Shown here piece by piece: positions 56,085 to 64,000 of a stretch of 64,000 nucleotides of DNA. How positions within the stretch are numbered: the stretch's first letter is position 1; each line of letters starts with the position of its first letter. Source of the stretch: Palaemon carinicauda (lineage: Eukaryota > Arthropoda > Malacostraca > Decapoda > Palaemonidae); contig NC_090751.1 of the NCBI RefSeq assembly GCF_036898095.1, forward strand, positions 81,636,955-81,700,954, given 5' to 3'. The position numbers were made by a program, and so were the translations under genes. The notes beneath the pieces are model-generated. The model did not search any database. It was not told the origin of the DNA and saw nothing but the letters and a program-made list of their open reading frames with translations.

Positions 56085-56605
56085 GCTCCGGCGGTACCTC
56101 GAAATACTGTAATGCCCCGGATTTTCTGGAATTCCCTTGAAAATTACCAAAATCCCCTACAATATCATTGCAAACCCTTAGAAATCAATAAATATATGTT
56201 TTTAATAAAATACGTTATTTTTTATGTTTTTAGCATTTATATTTTTTTAATATTTGCAGGTAGAACCTTGGCTAGGGGATGTGACCTAGGAAGGGGGTCC
56301 GGGGGCTTGCCCCCGGCTAGGGGATGTGACCTAGGAACTAATAGGTTAGGTTAGGTGGGTTTGTTAGGTTCTGTACCCTTTTATAGTGTAAATCTATATA
56401 CAAGAAAATTGCTTTAGAATACGCATTTTATTCAATTAATTTACTAAAATATAATGTAAATTAATAAAAACATATTTATAGATTTCTAAGGGTTTGCAGT
56501 GATATTGAAGGGAATTTCGGTAATTTTCAAGGGGATTCCAGTATTTACCTGGGATTCCTGTAAATCCGGGCCATTCAAGTAATTCGTGGTTCCCTATGCT
56601 CCGGT
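56085..56605. mobile_element. Foldback (inverted-repeat) element, about 520 bp
   Basis: The left arm, about 56085-56220, is the inverted complement of the right arm, about 56440-56605. Paired landmarks are CTCCGGCGG/CCGGTGG, CCCTTGAAAATTACCAAAAT against TTTCGGTAATTTTCAAGGGG, and GCAAACCCTTAGAAATC against GATTTCTAAGGGTTTGC. The loop has a duplicated CTAGGGGATGTGACCTAGG, a G-rich stretch and GGTTAGGTTAGGT. There is no transposase. It is a MITE-like or foldback element. Confidence 0.75.
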
Positions 56606-56732
56606 GGTGAGGCCCTAGGAGGCCATTCGGCATCAAGGGGCAACTAGGAGACTATGTCGTCTAAATATTAACCAAATATTGTAGGCTAACATTGAAAACA
56701 CCCTTTAAAACTCCGGAACTATAATAACACCT

Positions 56733-56818
56733 TTACTTTCAGGATGATCTCCATTTTAATAAGACAAAATAATAATTACTTTCAGGATGATCTCCATTTT
56801 AATAAGACAAAATAATAA
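56733..56818. repeat. Exact 43-bp tandem duplication
   Basis: 56733-56775 and 56776-56818 are identical. The unit starts TTACTTTCAGGATGATCTCC and ends AAAATAATAA. It lies in intron 1, 130 bp downstream of exon 1. Confidence 0.95.
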
Positions 56819-56951
56819 GATAATTGATATTATGTCCTTTGTTGAGATTAGTAAACAAATGGATTATGAACTCCGCTGCAATAGCTAACATGAGCAAGTA
56901 GCAAAATGAACCCTATTTAATAAAAGATCGTATGAACTGTATGAAACTTAC

Positions 56952-56976
56952 CACTTTCCTCTTCCTTCATTGCCAT
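56952..56976 (-). CDS. Trihelix (Myb/SANT-like) protein, exon 1 (start)
   Basis: This is the first coding exon of the minus-strand host gene: ATG at 56976, eight codons (MAMKEEES) and one extra base, then a consensus donor, AGTG|GTAAGT. The start context is ATAATGG (A at -3, G at +4). The single extra G joins the AA of exon 2 to make Glu and keeps the frame through to the exon 3 stop. The acidic run EEES-E continues into the MEE of exon 2, as in one continuous acidic N-terminus. The exon is short, so the call rests on phase, donor and composition. The true start could instead be the in-frame ATG at 20957 in exon 2. Promoter and 5' UTR were not identified. Confidence 0.6.
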
Positions 56977-57000
56977 TATTTCCGATGATTACTCGTTTAA

Positions 57001-57395
57001 TTCAAGAAAATATTTATATGATCAGTAATTAACCAAAACAGATTTTCTTGACCATTTATAGCAAAGTAGCAGAGACTAGCAGGTCTTCTTCTTTGAAAAT
57101 GGAAAAGAAATAAATAAACTATAAAGGGTAACTAAATAATAAACATTATATCATATATTTAGTTCAGTCACAACGTCAAAAAATATGTGAGATATTTAAG
57201 ATTTTAATGTATTAATAACTATTTACCCAGACTTCATTATTTGCAAATCCCAGCAGGAGAGAGAGTGAGGTGTTAGAAAGTTTCTGCAAAGTATCAATGA
57301 AACGATGAATCAGTTGATATCATTAGGTCGTATAAATGATGTTGGTTGATTAGAAAGATTCCTTTTGCTCTTCTGGAATTAGTACAATTTATTCT
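57001..57395. other. Region upstream of exon 1
   Basis: AT-rich with no clear promoter motif on the minus strand; a TTTATAGT-like element lies near 57120. I see no gene. Confidence 0.4.
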
Positions 57396-58115
57396 TATGC
57401 CCAAAATTAGAACAGCTAATGAATGTAGACATAAGTTTAGGCACGCTGAAAAAATCCTAGAAGTGATCTGACTGCATTTATAGGTAGGGCAATGCGTATG
57501 AAAGAGAGAATTTAAGAAGTCCAAACTGACCATAATAGGTTGACAAAACTGATGATAGCATAGAAGTCAAGTCCTACAACAGATTCTTTGCCAAACACAA
57601 CACTAAGCCTTTAACAGGGATCTAACGATTTACTGGCTCAGATGTTGAAAACCATTAAAAAATATCCATTGACATAATCAAAGCTGCTGTAAGAAACCCC
57701 TTAGAAGGCAGTCAACTCCTAATAGTTAAACTGAAAGATTCTCAGGAAGACAGTGGCCAAGATGAGATCAACTGATAAGAGGTTCTGCAACATTGTCAGC
57801 ATGGCTTTTTGATAAATTCTGCATGCTGGATAACCTCCAGGATGCTGAAGGCAAAGGAGTTTATTCCAGGAGAATCACATTTAGGTACGCTGGAAAAATC
57901 CTAGCAGGATCTGGCTGCATTTATAGGTAGGGCAATGCGTATGAAAGAGAGAATTTAAGAAGTCCAAACTAACCATAATAGGTTGACAAAACTGATGATA
58001 GCAAGGTGTTATCCTATCTAATTTCAAGGTAAATGGGGTAAAATTAAAGATTGAGAATCTCATTACCATATAAATCTATTTAAGGCACAGGTAGTATATA
58101 TAAGCTTAATAAACA
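57396..58115 (+). mobile_element. Two LINE 3'-end copies
   Basis: 57396-57562 and 57884-58115 share GCATTTATAGGTAGGGCAAT, GCGTATGAAAGAGAGAATTT, AAGAAGTCCAAACT and GGTTGACAAAACTGATGATA. The second runs on to a 3' UTR ending in AATAATAATATG. Plus-strand peptide pieces (MPKIRTANEC, FRHAEKIL) belong to the C-terminal end of a non-LTR RT protein. A third copy is at 58625-58880. The sequence between them (57563-57883) is unrecognised. Confidence 0.65.
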
Positions 58116-58880
58116 ATAATAATATGTATGAACTACCTGCGAGTACTCCATATTGGGGCATACTTGCAGAAACAGGAATATGGCCGGTGTCCTGCAGAAT
58201 AGAATATAAGAAATTAATGCTCTTCCATAATATCATAAACTCCAAGGAAAAAAGATTAGTAAGAGAGATAATTGAGGATCAGTTGAAGAACACGTATGGA
58301 AAGTGCTGGAGCTAGAGCGTAGAAGAAATCTGCTGTAAATATGGGATGGAAGTTGAAGAAATAAGAAATTGGGGGAAAGGGACCCTGAAAAAAGAAATCA
58401 AGAAAAGAATTATGGAAAAAAAATAGAAGAAACTATTGAAGAAAAAAAAGAAAATAATGAAAAAAATTAAGATTTATTACTGTAAAGGAAATGGCCCACT
58501 GCCTTTTATCAGAAAAATGAATCTGGATAAGGCATCCCTTGTGATGAAAGCAAGATTAAATATGCTCAACTTGCAAAAATGAAGAAGATACTACCGAACA
58601 TTTAATTTTTATGCCCAAAATTAGGACAGCTAAAAATGTAGATATAAATTTAGGTACGCTGAAAAATCCTAGCAGGGATCTGGCTGCATTTATAGGTAGG
58701 ACAATGCATATAAAAGAAGAATTTAAGAAGTCCAAACTGACCACAATAGGTTGCCCAAACTGATGATAGCAAGGTGTTATCCTATCTAATTTCAAGGTAG
58801 AAGGGAATAAAAGAAAAGATTGAGAATCTCATTATGATATTGATTTATTTAAGGTACAGGTGATATAAACTTAATAATAA
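58116..58880 (+). mobile_element. LINE RT C-terminal region and 3' end
   Basis: STPYWGILAETGIWPV, YKKLMLFHNIINSKEKRLVR and NTYGKCW are followed by a lysine-rich linker, LDKASLVMKARLNMLNLQ and, in a shifted frame, EEDTTEHLIF and PKIRTAKN. This is the C-terminal, cysteine/histidine-bearing end of a non-LTR retrotransposon RT. Stops occur at the TAG after NTYGKCWS and near 58420, and a shift near 58575. The 3' UTR ends in AATAATAATAA. It is a relic. Confidence 0.7.
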
Positions 58881-58979
58881 TAATAAGAATAAGCTTAGAA
58901 GCTTTGCACCTATCTTATTTTGCGGAGTGAGCAATAAGGAACCAAGAACCTGAACCTCAACCATAGGCTACTTGTTCAA

Positions 58980-59110
58980 ACCATCATTGTATCAGATAAT
59001 CAGAATGATAAACGGTTAGTTAAAGAGGTGGTGGAACGCCTAATGAGGGAACCATATGAAGAATACTGGGTACAAATTCAACAAAAGTCTTTTAGAAACA
59101 TGTTCTTTAT
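58980..59110 (+). mobile_element. Short LINE RT fragment
   Basis: NDKRLVKEVVERLMREPYEE then YWVQIQQ matches the same region of the LINE protein as KRLVREIIEDQLKNTYGKCW at 58240-58310, but from another copy or subfamily. It is truncated on both sides. Confidence 0.5.
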
Positions 59111-59136
59111 TATGACGGGGATATGTATGTGTACAG

Positions 59137-59254
<118 letters not shown>

Positions 59255-59406
59255 ATAACTGTTTTTAAAGAAATAAACTGTTTTAAAGTTAACTTACTTA
59301 GACTTATTCAGAAGAAGTAACCTACCAAGTCTAAACATTACATCATATTGAAGAGACATTTGATTGGAAAACTAATGTGTGTTTATAACAGTACCATACT
59401 AACAAT

Positions 59407-59417
59407 TGGTGGCAGCG
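59407..59417 (+). promoter_or_regulatory. Candidate primer-binding site (tRNA-Leu type)
   Basis: TGGTGGCAGCG follows ACA-AT and matches 11 bases complementary to the 3' end of a tRNA-Leu(AAG)-like tRNA, including CCA (recalled). In LTR elements this would sit just after the 5' LTR. Without the 3' LTR it cannot be confirmed. Confidence 0.45.
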
Positions 59418-59724
59418 TTCAACCTAAATCACCTTTAGTATCAAGAGTAATGAATCTACAATTTTGACGAAGTATCTACGTCCACCGAAGAAATGAACAC
59501 ATTGAATACCAACAAATAAATGTTATACAAACTGAAGAACTGGATCTTCAATCAACATCTTAAGAAAACCAAGGACTGACATTCAACGTTTATTAAACAT
59601 TCGAGAATCATATCCAGGAAACACTACGTTCAACGGGAGATTGGACCAAAAACATTCACTCAAACATCAAAACTCTCGCAAACCAGTGAGAGAGAGAGGA
59701 AATGACGACATCACCCTTCGCCCA

Positions 59725-59764
59725 TATAAACCCAAGCTAAGTACATTTCTTTATTCATTTCAGT
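59725..59764 (+). promoter_or_regulatory. Candidate core promoter: TATAAA plus TCAGT initiator
   Basis: TATAAA at 59725-59730 and TCAGT at 59760-59764 are spaced 35 bp apart, the usual arthropod TATA-Inr distance. It lies about 330 bp upstream of the gag start at 60093. GCTAAGGTGAGT near 59812 looks like a splice donor, with TTTTCTTTCAG near 59925 as acceptor, so a leader intron is possible. Confidence 0.45.
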
Positions 59765-60092
59765 TTTAGACAGTGAAGTGTAGTTATCACGAGTCAATCG
59801 TCCATTATTGCTAAGGTGAGTTGTTTGTTAATCTTCGTTTTTTCTTTCATTAAAGGAAACTGTATTCAACTTCGAATTCTCGTCTAGAATTTATTTTTCT
59901 CTGTGCTAATTCCGTTTTCTTTCAGAAGTTCTCGGGAAATATCTTTATATTTGTATCATTGTATTGGGGGATTATGTTATGATCTTTATTTGAATAGCGT
60001 TTATGCGTTTACGCAGTGGACGTCTGTATTCATATAGAGATTTTGATAGAATTGCAAGGAATTGAAGAGATAAAAAACAAGTTAAAGTCAAC

Positions 60093-60931
60093 ATGACACC
60101 TCCTGTAAGTCCAAGTAACCCCACCCCCACCCCGAGTAACCCCATCCCGGCTCCCATTGTTACTTTAGTTAATGCACAATCAGCTATACTTCCTTTTCAA
60201 GGTCAAGTCAATGGCTTCTTACCTCAGAATGTTGAGTCGTGGATTTCTTCCGTCGGCACCCATTTAAATGCTAAACAAATTATAGACCCATTTGTACAAT
60301 TACAAGAAGCTAAAAGTTTTATAGACTTTTCTAAAGGAGATGCGAGTGTGTATTTGGGGGGAGTTTCGTTTCAAGAGGCAGTTACATAGGACGATTTCAA
60401 AGTTAGGTTTTAGTGCGGTGTTTTGATAAAAAGTTAACACCAGCAAGTACAGAATTGGACGTATATAAACAGATAAAGAAACACATGTCTAAGTGTACTG
60501 ATCTTGATCCCTTGTTTACACAAGTTTTTGCAAAAAATTAAACAAAGCCACAACAAGTAAACGTAGTTAATAATAGTCAAGTCGCAGGAATGACATGTTA
60601 TAATTGCAAACGTCAAGGTCACTTGATTGCAGACTGCAGAACGAGATTCTGTTCGTTACATAATAGTTCGACTCATTCATATAGTCAGTGCTACTCGCGT
60701 AAGACACAACAGAATCCTAGAAATACACAGTCAATTCCACAGTCAATTCCATATGGAAATAAAAAGAAAAATCCTCAGTTCAATAAGAAGAAACAGCCAA
60801 ACGTCAATATAGGTCAGAATAAAAAACAAACAAATAGTTCTTCAAATAACTCTGATCCTGGGCCGTCTAGCCAGAACTCGCAAGGTCAGACTAATTTTCA
60901 GAATGTGCAGAGCAAAGCAAATACCACATAA
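60093..60931 (+). pseudogene. Gypsy-type gag
   Basis: The ATG at 60093 opens a proline-rich N-terminus (SPSNPTPTPSNP) and a capsid-like region to a TAG at 60388. Frame changes and two further stops follow, then the nucleocapsid part in another frame with a CCHC knuckle CYNCKRQGHLIADC near 60596-60637 and an Asn/Gln/Ser-rich tail to 60931. An intact relative would package element RNA. The capsid centre seems shortened here. Confidence 0.75.
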
Positions 60932-60981
60932 TTAACTCCAGTGGGGAAGAGAGTAATGTTGGGTCATTTAAATCAACATCA

Positions 60982-63301
60982 GTGGTGTTAAATAATCCAT
61001 TTAATGTTTTATCAGATCATTGTGAGGCAATAGATTTTCCTACGAAACACACGACCGAATCAAATAAATTAGTGCATGCTCCCGTAGATTTGCAACAAGT
61101 TCACACAATAATAAGTCAAAATGAGTTACGACCAACATTATATGCTGTAGATTTAGGACACCGATCCTTTACATTATTTTTTGACTCTGGTAGTCCACGT
61201 AATATCATGGATTTGAGGACACATCATTTGTTGTTTACGAACTTCCCTATAGAGAAATCCGGAGTAAGGCTCTCGGGTATAGGAAATAATAAATTAAATG
61301 TAATAGGCGTAACTCATGTTCAGTACAAGGTCGGTAAGCGCACGTTTGCCGATACCTTTGTTGTTGTACAAAACATTGATATGTGTCCAGCTGTAATTAT
61401 AGGATACCCGTCTATGGGTAATCAAAACATTATCTTAGCCCCTGCCAAGCACAGCGTGTATATCAAAGGAAAATTCTATAAGTCTTCTAATACCTTAAAA
61501 TCATTTTTGGATAAAAAGGAGACGACGAATAAAACTGACGAATGTTGAAGAACCAATAATTTCTCTCACTAATAAAGAAATAATATACGCGACCCAACAG
61601 AATTCTCGTTCACCCGTAATATCATCTTGCACGCAATCTATCGAACCAAACATACCTTCGAATTTAATAGTGCAAATAAAGAAAACGTTACCAGGATCTG
61701 AAATATTAATCCTTTCCGACACTTTGAAAACTAACGGATTGTCCATCACACAAGCTATTTATACAGTAGGCTCACATCAGCAATGTAATATTGAAGTCTG
61801 TAATCATTTAAGAACCACTTTAGTAATTCACAAAAATCAACATTTCTTGGATGTAGAAGTTTATAAACATCGTATTCTTACCGTCGCTGAAATCAATCAC
61901 GCTCAATCAGTTGCGGATGAATCCCTTTTGCAATTTATCAAAAATAAAATCAATAAAGGCATTCAAGAAGAAGATATTCAGCAGAATTTTTTTGGACTTT
62001 TAACTAAATATCGTGATGTTTTTTTCACTACGGATGGATCCTTAGGTAAAACGGGTGTCATAGAACATCAAATAAGGTTAAAGGAAAAGCAGAAAATTAT
62101 TTATGTACCCTCGTACAGACTCCCTATGAAATTCCAGAATGAGAGAAATGATGAAGTAAGTAAAATGCTAGAAGAAGGAGTTATTAGGAAATCAAACAGC
62201 CTTTATAATTTTCCATTAATAGTTGTACCGAAAAAAGATCGAACATGGCGTATCTGCGTAGATTTCCATCGCTTGAATGAGGAAACGATCCCTGATTGAT
62301 TCCCAGTGCCATGTACTGACGATATTTTATCTTTGTTAGGTCAAAATAAATATTTTACCAGTTTGGACTTACTTAAAGGCTTTCACCAGATATCATTAGA
62401 AGAAAATATTATCCCATACACAGCCTTCAGAACAGCCAGGGGACATTATGAATTTTTACGTATGCCCTTTGGTTTACGTTGTGCTCCCATAACATTTACA
62501 AGAATGATTAACATAGTGTTTGGAGACTTGCTAGGGGATATATTGCATGCCTATATGGACGACCTTGTAATCTTTTCCAGTACCTTAGAAGAACATCTAC
62601 GTAAACTAGAACTAGTACTACAGAGACTAAGACAACATAACTTAAGGGTAAAGATTAGTAAGTGTGAATTTTTCAAAGCAGAATTGGTCTATTTAGGTTT
62701 TAAGGTGTCAGCTATCCGTAACTTTCTGATACCTACTAATGTAAAGGGAATACAGCAATTTCTGGGGTGTAGTGGATATTACAGGCGTTTTATACACAAT
62801 TATTCAATAATAGCCGCTCCCCTAACTGATTTTACGAAGAAGGGCGTAGATTTCATATGGTCTGAGCAGCATCAACAGGCGTTTAATACCTTAAAAGATG
62901 AACTGTGTAGTTCTCCTATCTTAAAATTTCCTGACTTCAGTAAGGAATTCTTCATTGCAACAGACGCCTCAGACTTAGGAGTAGGTGGGGTATTGCTTCA
63001 GCAATATGAAAATCAATTTTTCCCGATAGCTTTTTATTCTCGAAAACTGAGAACTTCCGAAAGCAAGTATGCGGTAATAGACAAGGAAGGACTAGCTATT
63101 GTTAATTCACTAGTGCATTTTAAGTTCATAATATACGGTTATCCCGTCAAGGGTCTTACTGATCATAAACCCCTAACCGATTTCTTTAAAGGCTTTAGTC
63201 ACAGCCCCAAACGAACTCGGTGGCATTTGATCATCCAAGATTTTGGCATGAGAATCGGGCATTATCACGCAACCCCGTGTCATCTTGTACGGAGCCATTA
63301 G
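60982..63301 (+). pseudogene. Gypsy-type protease, reverse transcriptase and RNase H
   Basis: The protease at 60982-61548 has the active-site DSG in LFFDSGSPRNIMDL and a flap-like LSGIGNNKLNVIG. After a one-base shift near 61548 the frame runs through a linker into RT. Motifs are VPKKDRTWRICVDFHRLNE, then TGA at 62297 (a C-to-T change from Arg is likely), then YFTSLDLLKGFHQI, MPFGLRCAP and YMDDLVIFS near 62550. RNase H follows with FIATDASDLGVGGVL and ESKYAVIDKEGLAIV, to TDHKPLTDF near 63160. The frame is lost at 63301. It belongs to the Ty3/gypsy RT type. Confidence 0.85.
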
Positions 63302-64000
63302 CTGAATTAATAGATATATCAACATCCATGCCTATTGTTAAAACTATATCTGAACAGGAAGATCTGGGCTGGAGCACTGAATTATTACAGACTGAGCAAA
63401 GAAAAGATCAGAAATTAGAAAAAATTATAAATGCTTTGGAAGGAAATCGTAAGGAAAAGGAATATGTAAAGTATACGCAGCAGAATTATATAATCAAGGA
63501 CAATATTCTGTGTAGATCTATGACAAGGAAAACCCACAATACACCACATGTGACTAACGACCAGGTAGTGGTACCAATCTCACTTATATCCACTGTCCTA
63601 AATTGGTTGCATGGACACCCGGGGTTCTCCATAATGTCACAGAAAGTCAAATAATTGTTTTATTGGCATACGATGCTTACAGATATAAAAAAACACATAG
63701 CTAATTGTCGCACTTGTCAGGAAAACAAAGGGCACACAAAAACACCTGTCAGCCTAGGGGCTTATCCCGTGCCCAATCAACCCTTTGAAAGGATACATTT
63801 AGATTTATTAACAGGATTTTACAAGTCAGACAGAGGAAATAAGCACCTCTTAGTAATTGTAGATGCTTTGACTCGATATACAGAACTGATAGCGCTTAAA
63901 ACTAAAACTGCGATTGAATGCGCTAGGAAGTTTTACGAGTGTTACATTTGTAAACATGGAATTCCACACATGATAATCTCAGACTCGGGTGGAGAATCTA
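63220..64000 (+). pseudogene. Gypsy-type integrase, truncated by window edge
   Basis: Linker and integrase N-terminus: LNWLHGHPGFSIMSQKVK, stop TAA at 63652, then HTMLTDIKKHIANCRTCQ, the His/Cys zinc-binding module. The catalytic core starts with FERIHLDLL (first Asp) and IPHMIISDSGGES (second Asp). The third acidic residue lies beyond base 64000. An intact relative would insert the DNA copy. Confidence 0.8.

Larger units (their letters stand above)
59260..64000 (+). mobile_element. Ty3/gypsy-type LTR retrotransposon, 3' end outside window
   Basis: Gag with a CCHC knuckle, aspartic protease, RT, RNase H and integrase occur in that order, the Ty3/gypsy (Metaviridae) order. The 5' LTR limits cannot be fixed because the 3' LTR is outside. 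A tRNA-like primer site at 59407 suggests the LTR ends at about 59404. A TATA/Inr pair at 59725-59764 argues for a second start further on. The copy has stops or shifts in gag (after 60388), protease/RT (about 61550), RT (62297), RNase H/integrase (about 63290) and integrase (63652), so it is inactive. Confidence 0.85.

Noticed and set aside
55860..56370. Telomere repeat (TTAGG)n
   Set aside because: Only two or three units occur at each place and they lie in a foldback loop and ordinary intron sequence; this is not a telomeric tract.

Overview
The window is arthropod nuclear DNA, most likely from a decapod crustacean. It is dominated by transposable elements: DIRS-type tyrosine-recombinase retrotransposons, an I/jockey-like LINE, a Ty3/gypsy-type element, a Tigger/pogo fragment, LINE 3' ends and a tRNA-derived SINE whose body I recall from shrimp and crab genomes. 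There are dense GA and AT microsatellites and no prokaryotic features. The species cannot be fixed from the sequence.

The one gene that looks like host DNA is on the minus strand and has three coding exons: 56952-56976, 20733-20962 and 7362-7511. Splice sites are GT/AG and all phases agree. The 405-nt CDS encodes 134 residues with no internal stop, and an AATAAA lies about 100 nt after the stop codon. The product is a compact trihelix (Myb/SANT-like) DNA-binding protein. Its introns of about 36.0 kb and 13.2 kb hold nearly all the mobile DNA in the window.

DIRS layout. Copy Z (1-7158, minus) ends just past the gene's 3' end. Copy A (11620-20402, plus) sits in intron 2. Intron 1 holds a minus-strand stack: remnant F4 (21021-22213), remnant F5 (22214-22843), copy B (22844-30311), copy D (30311 to about 39320), and a diverged gag block F3 (39328-39538 and 51939-54699). 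Copy C (30593-36863) is nested in D. Copy E (39539-51938) is nested in F3, and a nearly full LINE (41037-45444) is nested in E. Well-preserved copies show the DIRS-1 plan: a left inverted repeat, then gag, RT-RNase H, tyrosine recombinase, an internal complementary region (ICR), and a right inverted repeat. The ICR is the junction of the complements of the two outer ends. Every DIRS copy carries inactivating lesions. The LINE has an uninterrupted ORF2 and looks youngest.

Beyond 56.0 kb lie a foldback element, exon 1 of the host gene, repeated LINE 3' ends, a long AT microsatellite and a gypsy-type element (gag, protease, RT, RNase H, integrase) that runs off the right edge. The gypsy copy has several stops and frameshifts.
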